From: Pseudooceanicola aestuarii
Lineage (GTDB): Bacteria > Pseudomonadota > Alphaproteobacteria > Rhodobacterales > Rhodobacteraceae
DNA: 64,000 nt
Reading direction: 5' to 3'
Assembly (NCBI RefSeq): GCF_010614805.1
Contig: NZ_JAAFZC010000001.1
Location: 2,520,001-2,584,000 of the forward strand
Part shown: piece by piece, positions 1-7,476 of the stretch
Layout of the letters: every line of letters starts with the position of its first letter
Numbering within the stretch: the first letter of the stretch is position 1
Translations under genes and position numbers: made by a program
The notes under the pieces: model-generated
Databases searched by the model: none
Seen by the model: only the letters and a program-made list of their open reading frames with translations
Told to the model about the DNA's origin: nothing

Positions 1-81
1 CTGTTGCGGCTGGGGATCAAGCGTGACTGGAGCAAGTCCGACAAGAACAAGGGCAACCAGTTCGCCAATATCGATGCTTGA
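1..81 (+). CDS. C-terminal end of an unidentified protein (partial)
   Basis: The first 26 codons of the window read openly in frame 1 and end at TGA 79-81. The tail is hydrophilic and lysine/aspartate/asparagine rich (ending NQFANIDA). The body of the gene lies outside the window and I cannot name the family. The downstream exporter gene starts inside it (ATG at 74), so the two are probably co-transcribed and translationally coupled. Confidence 0.55.
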   Translation: MLRLGIKRDWSKSDKNKGNQFANIDA

Positions 82-829
82 AACCCTGATGCCTGCCGGG
101 ACCGACCCGGCGGGCCTCTTGCTGCTGTTGGGAACGGTGCTGGTGGCGGGGGTGGTCTACGGCTTTGCCGGGTTCGGCGCCGCCTTGATCTTCATGCCCG
201 TCGCGGTGCGCATCCTGCCACCCCAGGTCGCCGTGGCGGCCTTTGCCATTTCCGCCCTGTCATCGCTGGTCACGGTGGTTCCGCGCGCGGTGCCGCTGGT
301 GGACCGGCGCGGTGTGACGATCCTGATCGCCACCGCGACACTGGCATCCTTTGCCGGGGTCTGGGTGCTGCGGGTGGCGGATGTCACCGGGCTTCGCTGG
401 GCGGTGATCGGGGTGACGGCGGTGACGCTGCTGGCGCTGGTGTCGGGCTGGCGCTACCGGACGGCGCCGCGCGACTCCACCCGCGCGGCGGTCGGTCTGG
501 CCACCGGCTTTGTTGGCGGCGCGACCGGATTGCTGGGACCGGTGATGGTGCTGTTCCAGCTCGCCGGCCGTGACAGCATCGCCCGCAGCCGCGCCACGGC
601 GCTGGTGTTCCTGACGGTGACCAGCCTGGCGCTGGTGCCGGTGATGGCGTTGCAAGGGCTGCTGACCGCACAGGCGGTGGGGCTGGGGCTGGTGATGCTG
701 CTGCCCTACGGGCTGGGAACCGTGATCGGTCACGCGCTGTTTCGCCCCGAGGGGGAGGCCGGCTACCGCCTCGCCGCCTACCTGCTGATCGGGGTCGCCG
801 TGGTAATCGGTCTGCCCCTTTTCGACTGA
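74..829 (+). CDS. TauE/SafE family sulfite/organosulfonate exporter-like membrane protein
   Basis: A 251-residue polytopic inner-membrane protein. It is almost wholly hydrophobic, with about eight predicted membrane segments. The two homologous halves typical of TauE/SafE each open with a glycine-rich motif: YGFAGFGAALIFMP near residues 29-42 and TGFVGGATGLLGPV near 145-160. Family members export sulfite, sulfoacetate or related anions, but the substrate cannot be read from the sequence. I chose the ATG at 74 because it lies just before the first membrane segment and overlaps the preceding stop codon by 8 bases. An upstream in-frame ATG at 23 lies inside the previous gene and would add a polar stretch. 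It is followed 34 bases later by an Mth938-like gene on the same strand. Confidence 0.85.
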   Translation: MLETLMPAGTDPAGLLLLLGTVLVAGVVYGFAGFGAALIFMPVAVRILPPQVAVAAFAISALSSLVTVVPRAVPLVDRRGVTILIATATLASFAGVWVLRVADVTGLRWAVIGVTAVTLLALVSGWRYRTAPRDSTRAAVGLATGFVGGATGLLGPVMVLFQLAGRDSIARSRATALVFLTVTSLALVPVMALQGLLTAQAVGLGLVMLLPYGLGTVIGHALFRPEGEAGYRLAAYLLIGVAVVIGLPLFD

Positions 830-863
830 CGCGCCACGCGAGACATACAGACAGGAGAGCGCC

Positions 864-1217
864 ATGCAGATGTATGAAATCGACTACGCAAATGCCCGTC
901 CGATCGACGGTTACGGCCCCGGGTTCTTTCGCGTGGGGGGGAAGGTCATCCACGGTCCCGTGCTGGTCACCGCCGACCGCGCCACGTCCTGGGCCGGTCC
1001 GCAGGATCCCGCGCCGCTGCTGGCGCTTGCGGGTCAGGTGGATGTGCTGTTCTACGGCACCGGCGCTGAAATGACCCATGTTCCCAAGGCCCTGCAGGAC
1101 CAGCTGGAGGCCGCGGGCATCGCCTGCGACCCGATGGCCAGCGCCACCGCCTGCCGCACTTATAACGTCCTGCTGTCCGAAGGCCGGCGCGTCGCCGCCG
1201 CGCTGAACCCGGTGTGA
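864..1217 (+). CDS. Mth938-like domain protein (DUF498/NDUFAF3-like)
   Basis: A 117-residue single-domain protein. The pattern is that of the Mth938/NDUFAF3 fold: YxxARPIDGYGPGFFRVGG at the N terminus, a central LLALAGQVDVLFYGTGAEM and a C-terminal MASATACRTYNVLLSEGRRVAAAL. In eukaryotes the relative NDUFAF3 assists respiratory complex I assembly. The bacterial role is not established and no nuo genes are nearby. A ribosome binding site (ACAGGAGAG) lies 7 bases before the ATG. It is probably co-transcribed with the upstream exporter. The family call is firm and the function is unknown. Confidence 0.85.
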   Translation: MQMYEIDYANARPIDGYGPGFFRVGGKVIHGPVLVTADRATSWAGPQDPAPLLALAGQVDVLFYGTGAEMTHVPKALQDQLEAAGIACDPMASATACRTYNVLLSEGRRVAAALNPV

Positions 1218-1254
1218 CCTTGCCCACCGGGCAGGGACATCCCGGCCCGCGCGA

Positions 1255-1288
1255 CCGCCTCCGGCGGCGGTATTTCTGCCCGAAGGAT
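1255..1288 (+). repeat. Dispersed intergenic palindrome, copy 1
   Basis: The core GGTATTTCTGCCCGAAGG is preceded by CCGCCTCCGGCGGC. It is the reverse-complement orientation of the copy at 1431-1466, which ends GGCGCCGGAGGCGG. Further copies of the core occur at 38870, 49791, 49836 and 51745, always between genes. Confidence 0.7.
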
Positions 1289-1430
1289 GTTAGGTCTTTC
1301 TTAAACTTCAGGCTGTAGCACTGATCTCGCGGTACAGGCTGCGGAGCCGATGACCGCGCCCGAAGTGGGCGCCTCGCCTGCGACAGGCGGGGCGTTCCTG
1401 CCAGCGACACAGGGCCGATGTGCAACGCTC

Positions 1431-1466
1431 CCTCCCTTCGGGCCCAAATACCGGCGCCGGAGGCGG
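1431..1466 (-). repeat. Dispersed intergenic palindrome, copy 2 (inverted)
   Basis: CCTTCGGGCCCAAATACC followed by GGCGCCGGAGGCGG. It forms an inverted pair with 1255-1288 around a 142-base spacer. The arms match at about 30 of 34 positions. Confidence 0.7.
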
Positions 1467-2047
1467 ACAGGGCCAGCCACCCCACACAGGCGCGGATGAC
1501 GGGGCGGCATAGGTGCGATGGGTGGTGAGAGGCCACATGGCGGCCAGTCGCGTGCCCAAAGCGTCCTGCCGAGGGCGCCAGCATGCCGTCTCGGCTGTGC
1601 GGGGGCGCGCGCCGGATGCCGTAGAAGATGGCGCCACCGGGCTGTTCCGGCTACGGTTGGTCGGATGCACCTGGACAAGACGGCGATCTGAACGGCAGCC
1701 TGTTTCCGCTGGGGGGCACCGTACCGCAGCCAACCCCGGTCCCGCAGGCGCTGGCCAACGGGCGCGGGCAACCTTCGGGCACAGGCAAACTGTCGGGCAC
1801 GGTTTCATGCCGCTGTACGGCCTCACGAGACCCCGGATGCGGACTTCGCGCCGGTCCCCAGGGTATAGCGCGCTGTGCCGGGACCAAGGCGCGGCCGTCA
1901 CGCCCCCGCTGGGGGGGCTGCGGCAAACCTCAGGCGGGAGCGTGGCCCTCCGGCCGCGGCGCGGGCGCTGCGGACTATGTCGGGGTCAGGTCGCGGCACG
2001 CCTGGCCGTTCGGAGACGGTGCGGCATACCCGGGCGAGAGCGCGCTG

Positions 2048-2797
2048 TCAGGCCTGGGCCAAGGCGCTGATGATCGGGCGGAAATCGCCGGCAGTCAGGC
2101 TGGCGCCGCCGACCAGCGCGCCATCGACGTTGGAGACGGCAAATATATCCGCCGCATTCGCCGGTTTCACCGACCCGCCATAGAGCAGGCGCACCGACCG
2201 GCCCACACCGGCGCCAAAGCGGCGTTCCAGCCGGGCGCGGATGAAATCATGCACCTCGCCGATCTGGTCGGGGTGGGGCACACGTCCGGTTCCGATGGCC
2301 CAGACGGGTTCGTAGGCCACCACAAGGTTCAACCCGGTGGAGCCGTCGGGCACAGACAGGGACAATTGCGCGCCAATGATGTCCAGGGTGTTGGTCGCCT
2401 CGCGCTGGAACTCCGATTCGCCCAGGCAGATGATCGCCATCAGCCCCTGCGCCTGGGCGGCGCGGGCCTTTTCGCGGATCGCTTCGCTGGTTTCGTGGTG
2501 CAATGCGCGGCGTTCGGAATGGCCCAGGATCACCGCGGTGGCGCCGACATCGGCCAGCATCGCCGCCGACAGGTCGCCAGTATAGGCGCCGGTTGTCTCC
2601 GCATGGCAATCCTGAGCGCCCACGGCCACCGGCGCCGTACCCAGCCGGGTGACGGCAGCGTCGATCAGGGTGGCGGGGGGGCAGACCAGGATGTCGATCT
2701 CCGTGGCCTCGGGCGTGTTGGCGAGGGTATCAAGTTCGGCCAGGGCCACCTTGTCGCCGTTCATCTTCCAATTGCCGGCGGCCAGTTTTCTGCGCAT
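2048..2797 (-). CDS. tpiA: Triosephosphate isomerase
   Basis: A cytosolic glycolytic enzyme of 249 residues that interconverts dihydroxyacetone phosphate and glyceraldehyde 3-phosphate. All catalytic elements are visible: Asn9 and Lys11 in GNWKMN, electrophile His93 in ILGHSERR, general base Glu163 in AYEPVWAIGTG, and the phosphate loop LYGGSVKP around 205-212. The length matches bacterial TpiA. I chose the ATG at 2797 because MRRKLAAGNWKMN is the normal N terminus. The open frame continues 81 codons further upstream but that part is not protein-like. It stands alone, with the next gene (TfoX-like, same strand) 226 bases upstream. Confidence 0.97.
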   Translation of the reverse strand: MRRKLAAGNWKMNGDKVALAELDTLANTPEATEIDILVCPPATLIDAAVTRLGTAPVAVGAQDCHAETTGAYTGDLSAAMLADVGATAVILGHSERRALHHETSEAIREKARAAQAQGLMAIICLGESEFQREATNTLDIIGAQLSLSVPDGSTGLNLVVAYEPVWAIGTGRVPHPDQIGEVHDFIRARLERRFGAGVGRSVRLLYGGSVKPANAADIFAVSNVDGALVGGASLTAGDFRPIISALAQA

Positions 2798-3023
2798 AGG
2801 AGGTCCGTCTTTCCTGTTGTCATCGCGCCGCACCGCATCCCGAGGGGGCGGGCGGGGCGCGGGCCGGATGGCCCTTTGGGTCCGGGGTATTGTTCTGGCC
2901 ATGGCCCGGGCGTCAAGCCCCCGCCGCCGAGGCAGGCGATCCTCTGTTTCGGGACGCGCGCAGGCTGGCGCACCCGCGCGCAGGAGCATGGCACCGGGAA
3001 CAGGAGGCCGCGCATGCCCCCGC

Positions 3024-3431
3024 TCAGCCGGGTGTCCCACCCTGACGTTGGGCCGCGCGGTGGGCGCGCCGGGCCTTCTCCGCGCGTTTGCGGGCGGCGG
3101 CGGCGCGAGCCGGGGGCAGGGACAGCCGCGCCCAGTACAATGCCTCGTCGGGATCCTCGAAGGCGCTGTCGGGGAGGGACATCAGGCTGAGCACCTGCCG
3201 TTCTCCGGTCTTGCGGGAATATGTGAACGGGCGCGCGCCGGCGGATTCGAAGATGGGGCGCGTGCTGTCGTCGGATTTCATGTAGACCTCGCCGGAGGCC
3301 GCGATCATGGCAAACATCGCGTCATCCTCGGCGTAGAACGCCACTCCCGAGAACATCCGCCCCGTGCGCAACCGCCCCAGCCCGGCGAAAAGGTCGCGAA
3401 GATGCGCGACCATCTCGGGCGCGACGGCCAT
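3024..3431 (-). CDS. TfoX/Sxy N-terminal domain protein
   Basis: A 135-residue protein. Residues 1-100 match the TfoX N-terminal domain (VAHLRDLFAGLGRLRTGRMFSGVAFYAEDDAMFAMI, then LYMKSDD-like VYMKSDDSTRP and PFTYSRKTGE). The last 30 residues are Arg/Ala/Lys rich and low-complexity. Full-length TfoX of gammaproteobacteria regulates competence and has a C-terminal helix-hairpin-helix domain that is absent here, so a competence role should not be assumed. Its stop is separated from the downstream tpiA start by 226 bases, and its start lies 3 bases from the stop of the Fe-S protein gene, suggesting one transcript. Confidence 0.8.
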   Translation of the reverse strand: MAVAPEMVAHLRDLFAGLGRLRTGRMFSGVAFYAEDDAMFAMIAASGEVYMKSDDSTRPIFESAGARPFTYSRKTGERQVLSLMSLPDSAFEDPDEALYWARLSLPPARAAAARKRAEKARRAHRAAQRQGGTPG

Positions 3432-3434
3432 GGC

Positions 3435-3785
3435 TCAGCTTTCCGCGAACTTGATAGATTCGCCGCAGCCGCAGGCCTCGGTCACGTTGGGGTTGTTGAA
3501 GCGGAAGCCGCTTTCCAACAGCGTGGTCTCGTAATCGATCTGCGTGCCGAACAGGAACATCTGCGCCATTGGCGCGATCATCACCCGCGCGCCATCCTGT
3601 TCTACGACCTCGTCATTGGGGTCGACGTCCTCGACGTAGTCCATGGTGTATTCCATGCCCGCGCAGCCGCCCTTCTTGACGCCGATGCGCAGGCCCTGAT
3701 GGCCATCGCGTTCCATCAGCTTTCGGATCTGGCTGGACGCTTTGGGGGTCATGGAGACCGCCTGTTTGCCGGGAATTCCAAACAT
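3435..3785 (-). CDS. A-type iron-sulfur cluster carrier (HesB/IscA/SufA family)
   Basis: A 116-residue carrier or scaffold that hands Fe-S clusters to target proteins in the cytoplasm. The three invariant cysteines are present: Cys41 in KKGGCAGMEY, and Cys105 and Cys107 in TEACGCGES. The length is typical. Whether it should be named SufA, IscA or ErpA cannot be decided from sequence. The presence of SufT about 2 kb away on the same strand favours a SUF context. The start ATG at 3785 is the only one before the domain. Confidence 0.92.
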   Translation of the reverse strand: MFGIPGKQAVSMTPKASSQIRKLMERDGHQGLRIGVKKGGCAGMEYTMDYVEDVDPNDEVVEQDGARVMIAPMAQMFLFGTQIDYETTLLESGFRFNNPNVTEACGCGESIKFAES

Positions 3786-3872
3786 GTTCTGCCTTTCTTG
3801 CGCTGCCTCTCTACATAGTCCCGCAGGTCGCGTGTCTCAAGCCCGTGTGGCATCGCCGCCGTGTGCGGGCGA

Positions 3873-5579
3873 TCACGTTTCGGCCGAGGCGGGCACCTGC
3901 GGCAGATAGCCGGGGTCGGTCTCCTCGATCCGGGCGATGCCGCGCATCAGCCGCTCGCGGACCCGACAGGTGTATTGCCAGGCGGTGTTGGCGTCGTTGC
4001 ACGGCAGGATGAACCAGATTTCCGCCCCATGCACGTCCTGATCGGCCATGTAGACATTCAGCGCCTCGGTGTCGTCCAGCAGGTCGCCCTGATCCTCCTC
4101 CATCGCGACGGACCAGAACAATTCGCGCAGGCGGTCCAGATCGACGCTGTGGCCCAGGCGCAACTTGATGGTGCGGTGCAATTCCTGGGTCATCATCGTC
4201 CAGTTCTCGAACGGCTCGTCGACGAATTGACGGACCGGAACCACCAGCCGGGTGCGGTCCCAGACGCGCAGCTGGACATAGGTGAAATTGATCCGTTCGA
4301 CCACGCACCAATAGCCGCGAAACAACACCGTATCGCCGATGCGCGCCGATTGGTTCAGGGCGATCTGCATCGAGGACAGGATGTTGGACAGGATGTCCCG
4401 CCCGGCAAAGCCCAGGATCACGGTGGCGATCCCGGCTGTGCCGATCAGGGAAAAGCCCAGCGTTCGGAACACGTTGGCCGAGGTCAGGATGAAGCCGACG
4501 CCAGCCAGGAAGATCACCACCGACAACCCACGCCGCCAGGCGGTGACATGGGTGGCCAGGCCCCGTCGCTGCTCCTGCTCGCGGGAGGAGAGGTCTTCGT
4601 CCTGCTTGACCACCAGCCGATCGACCAGCACGTCCACCACGTTCATCAGAAAGATCAGCGCCGCCAGCACGTAGCCGGTGATCACCGCCGGACTGAGCAT
4701 GGTGGAGATCCGGCCGGAGAAGACAAAGACCCGTTCGGTGGTCAGCCCGATGACGAAGGTGATCGCGAAGATCACCGCCGGTGTCCGCAGGGAGCGCAGG
4801 ATTTCAGTGGTGATGTCGCGCCGGCTGCGGGCGGCGGCGATGCTCAGGCCGCGATTGATCGCCCAGCCCAGCCCGCCGGAGGCCAGGATCAGCAGCGGCA
4901 GGGCGATCAGCTCCCAGCCGCGCAGGCTGAAGATGGTTTCGCGTTGCAGTGCCTCGGGCAGGGCGCGTTCGAGGTCAGATGGGCCGTAAAGGTCATAGAG
5001 CGCGGGGATGTTCTCCACCGACTGGCGGGAGAAGACCCAGACCGGGTCGGCGCCCGGCACCTTGATCCGGTCAAGGCGCAGGGAGACGGGGCGGTCGTCA
5101 CGCTCCACGATCCACAGCCGCAGGGAACGGCGCGGCTCTCCGGCCAGCGGGTCGTTCTGCGTCGGCTGGGGGGAGACCGCATCAGGCGTGTCGGGCAGGC
5201 GGTGCCAGTCCAGGATGACCCGCCGTTCGATCACTGTTTTCAGCGCGGCGGCCAGAGCCGGGCCGGACTCGCGCCGTTCTTCCGGGCTGAGATGCGACAG
5301 GTCCAGGATATGCGCCGCTGCCGCGTCCTCGCCTGCGGCGGTGAGGGCAAGGAAGCTCTCCACCGCCGATTGCGGTGTCTCCCGGCGGACAATTTCGGGC
5401 GTGGGCCCAAGGCCGGCGTTCAGCGTGTCACGTTCGAACCACAGCCCCGCCTTGCCGTCCTGCGCGGCGGCAGGCAGCACGGCGGCCAGCAGCGAGACAA
5501 GGAGCAGGACCAGCGCGGCCAGCACCGGCCGCAAGCCCCGCCGGGGGGGCGATGTCACTGGTTCCTGCGCCACGTTCAT
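3873..5579 (-). CDS. Mechanosensitive ion channel, MscS family
   Basis: A 568-residue inner-membrane channel. The order is: signal-like hydrophobic N terminus (residues 17-38, ending AAAQDG), a roughly 200-residue periplasmic region, several membrane segments between about 225 and 400, then the MscS pore and beta domain. The pore region reads GTAGIATVILGFAGRDILSNILSS, followed by IGDTVLFRGYWCVVERINFTYVQLR and VVPVRQF. Members open under membrane tension and release solutes during hypo-osmotic shock. I chose ATG 5579 (MNVAQEPV) because it precedes the signal sequence directly. The open frame runs 33 codons further upstream through C-rich homopolymer tracts to 5678. It lies between the A-type carrier and SufT genes with no obvious functional link. 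Confidence 0.88.
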   Translation of the reverse strand: MNVAQEPVTSPPRRGLRPVLAALVLLLVSLLAAVLPAAAQDGKAGLWFERDTLNAGLGPTPEIVRRETPQSAVESFLALTAAGEDAAAAHILDLSHLSPEERRESGPALAAALKTVIERRVILDWHRLPDTPDAVSPQPTQNDPLAGEPRRSLRLWIVERDDRPVSLRLDRIKVPGADPVWVFSRQSVENIPALYDLYGPSDLERALPEALQRETIFSLRGWELIALPLLILASGGLGWAINRGLSIAAARSRRDITTEILRSLRTPAVIFAITFVIGLTTERVFVFSGRISTMLSPAVITGYVLAALIFLMNVVDVLVDRLVVKQDEDLSSREQEQRRGLATHVTAWRRGLSVVIFLAGVGFILTSANVFRTLGFSLIGTAGIATVILGFAGRDILSNILSSMQIALNQSARIGDTVLFRGYWCVVERINFTYVQLRVWDRTRLVVPVRQFVDEPFENWTMMTQELHRTIKLRLGHSVDLDRLRELFWSVAMEEDQGDLLDDTEALNVYMADQDVHGAEIWFILPCNDANTAWQYTCRVRERLMRGIARIEETDPGYLPQVPASAET

Positions 5580-5792
5580 GCCGGTGAACGCGGGGTGGCG
5601 GGGTTGGTTCCGCCATGGGGGCAGGCACGGGGGGGGGGCAGGGGGGGGCTGCCCCGTCTGGCGCGAGACGCCCATCATGCCGGACGTGTCAGGGGCGGCG
5701 AACGCGGCAGTCGTGAAAAAGGGCAGCGCCCCGACCCGTGCGGGGGCTGCCCCCGGGGCGGTCCGGTCGCGGTCGCGCGGCGTGGCGGCGGC

Positions 5793-6155
5793 TTACATGA
5801 AGCCCAGTTCCAGCCGTGCCTCTTCGGACATCATGTCCATGCCCCAGGGCGGATCCCAGGTCAGCACGACGTCGACCTGCTTGACCCCTTCCATCGGCTC
5901 GACCGCATCGGCGATCCAGCCGGGCATGTCGCCCGCGACGGGGCAGCCGGGGGCGGTCAGGGTCATCACGATCTTCACTTCGTTCTCGGGCGAGATGTCG
6001 ATCGTGTAGATCAGGCCGAGGTCATAGATATTGACCGGGATTTCCGGGTCATAGACCGTGCGGCATGCCTCTACCACACCGTCGTAAAGCGGGTGATCCG
6101 TGGTGGACGGGGCAATGAGGGGTGCCCCCTCAAGCGGTTCGGGCTGGTCGTTCAT
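5793..6155 (-). CDS. sufT: SufT / MIP18-family iron-sulfur assembly protein
   Basis: A 120-residue cytosolic protein of the DUF59/MIP18 family. Characteristic blocks are VYDPEIPVNIYDLGLIYTIDI (residues 34-54), the TLTAPGCPVAGDMP loop with the conserved cysteine, and VVLTWDPPWGMDMMSEEARLELGF at the C terminus. SufT takes part in Fe-S cluster maturation, probably by helping cluster transfer. It is usually found at the end of suf operons. Here sufBCD are not in the window, but another Fe-S assembly gene lies 2 kb downstream. An acidic, Pro-rich N-terminal 20 residues precede the domain. Confidence 0.9.
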   Translation of the reverse strand: MNDQPEPLEGAPLIAPSTTDHPLYDGVVEACRTVYDPEIPVNIYDLGLIYTIDISPENEVKIVMTLTAPGCPVAGDMPGWIADAVEPMEGVKQVDVVLTWDPPWGMDMMSEEARLELGFM

Positions 6156-6251
6156 GTCTGTCCTGCCTGTTTCCTGACCGAATATATAGGAAATCCGGTC
6201 CCGTTTATCCAGAGGCCCCGCGGTGCCGGTGGCGCCACGTCGCGGCGGGCG

Positions 6252-7382
6252 TTACAGCGGGGCGATATCGCCGCCGGCCCGGTTGGCGTGGAACTCCGCC
6301 TCCCAGTCGGCGAAACGCCCCGCGCGGATGGCGTCGCGCATGCCCTGCATCAGATCCTGATAATACTGAAGGTTGTGCCAGGTCAGCAACATCCCCGATA
6401 TCATCTCTCCGGAGCGGAAGACATGGTGCAGATAGGCGCGGGAGTAGTTGCGGCACGCCGGGCAGCCGCAATCGGCATCCAGCGGGCGGGGATCGTCAGC
6501 GTGGCGGGCGTTCTTGATATTGACCACCCCGCGCCGGGTAAAGGCCTGCCCCGTCCGGCCCGAGCGGGAGGGCAGCACGCAATCCATCATGTCCACACCG
6601 CGCTTTACCGCGCCCACGATATCGTCGGGCTTGCCCACACCCATCAGGTAACGCGGTTTGTCCTGCGGCAACTGGCCGGGCGCGTAGTCCAGAACGGAGA
6701 ACATCGCCTCCTGACCCTCGCCCACCGCCAGCCCGCCGATGGCATAGCCTTCGAAGCCGATGTCACGCAGGGCGCGGGCGCTTTCGGCGCGCAGGTCTTC
6801 CTCCAGCCCGCCTTGCTGGATCCCGAACAGCGCATGGCCCGGCCGGTCGCCGAACGCCGCGCGGGAACGGGCGGCCCACCGCATGGACAGGCGCATCGAT
6901 TCCTCGATCCGCGCACGGTCAGCGGGCAGGGCGGGGCATTCGTCGAAACACATCACGATGTCGGACCCCAGCAGGCGCTGGATCTCCATCGAACGTTCGG
7001 GCGTCAGCCGGTGTTCGGACCCGTCGATATGGGATTTGAAGGTCACCCCGTCTTCGGTCAGCTTGCGCAGGGAGGCCAGCGACATCACCTGGAACCCACC
7101 GGAATCCGTCAGGATCGGCTTGTCCCAGTTCATGAACCGGTGCAGCCCGCCCAGGGCGTCGATCCGTTCGGCGGTGGGGCGCAGCATCAGGTGATAGGTA
7201 TTGCCCAACAGGATGTCGGCGCCGGTGGAGGCCACGCTTTCGGGCATCATCGCCTTGACCGTGGCGGCGGTGCCCACGGGCATGAAGGCAGGCGTGCGGA
7301 TGGTGCCGCGCGGGGTGCGGATCTCTCCGGTGCGGGCGGTGCCGTCGGTGGCGGCAAGGGAAAAGGCAAAGTTCTGCGACAT
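6252..7382 (-). CDS. tgt: Queuine/preQ1 tRNA-guanine transglycosylase
   Basis: A 376-residue cytosolic enzyme that exchanges guanine-34 for preQ1 in tRNAs with GUN anticodons, the committed step of queuosine formation. Visible features are the base-recognition Asp93 in [13 protein letters not shown], the GGLAVGEG loop (217-224), nucleophile Asp267 in [21 protein letters not shown], and the zinc site Cys305, Cys307, Cys310 and His336. The length equals the family norm. Start ATG 7382 gives the usual N terminus. The gene is divergent from the RimB-RimK fusion with 94 bases between them. The tRNA-Asp genes of this window (GUC anticodon) are among the expected substrates. Confidence 0.97.
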   Translation of the reverse strand: MSQNFAFSLAATDGTARTGEIRTPRGTIRTPAFMPVGTAATVKAMMPESVASTGADILLGNTYHLMLRPTAERIDALGGLHRFMNWDKPILTDSGGFQVMSLASLRKLTEDGVTFKSHIDGSEHRLTPERSMEIQRLLGSDIVMCFDECPALPADRARIEESMRLSMRWAARSRAAFGDRPGHALFGIQQGGLEEDLRAESARALRDIGFEGYAIGGLAVGEGQEAMFSVLDYAPGQLPQDKPRYLMGVGKPDDIVGAVKRGVDMMDCVLPSRSGRTGQAFTRRGVVNIKNARHADDPRPLDADCGCPACRNYSRAYLHHVFRSGEMISGMLLTWHNLQYYQDLMQGMRDAIRAGRFADWEAEFHANRAGGDIAPL

Positions 7383-7476
7383 GGGCGCGGCGATACAGCC
7401 AATCGTGGTGGAATGCTATATGCAAGTACGACGTCCCGCGCTACGCGCAAGTCTCACCCGTCCGGAAGGAGAATCG

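Larger units (their letters stand above)
1218..2047. other. 830-base region without a recognisable gene
   Basis: Several open frames of 90-200 codons run through this GC-rich stretch on both strands, but none resembles a protein family and they overlap one another. The region holds an inverted pair of the dispersed palindrome (1255-1288 and 1431-1466). The remainder could be decayed coding sequence, but I cannot show that. Confidence 0.5.

Noticed and set aside
1513..3190. Overlapping open frames of 185 and 520 codons on the plus strand
   Set aside because: The longer one runs antisense through tpiA, and neither resembles a protein family or has a start signal.
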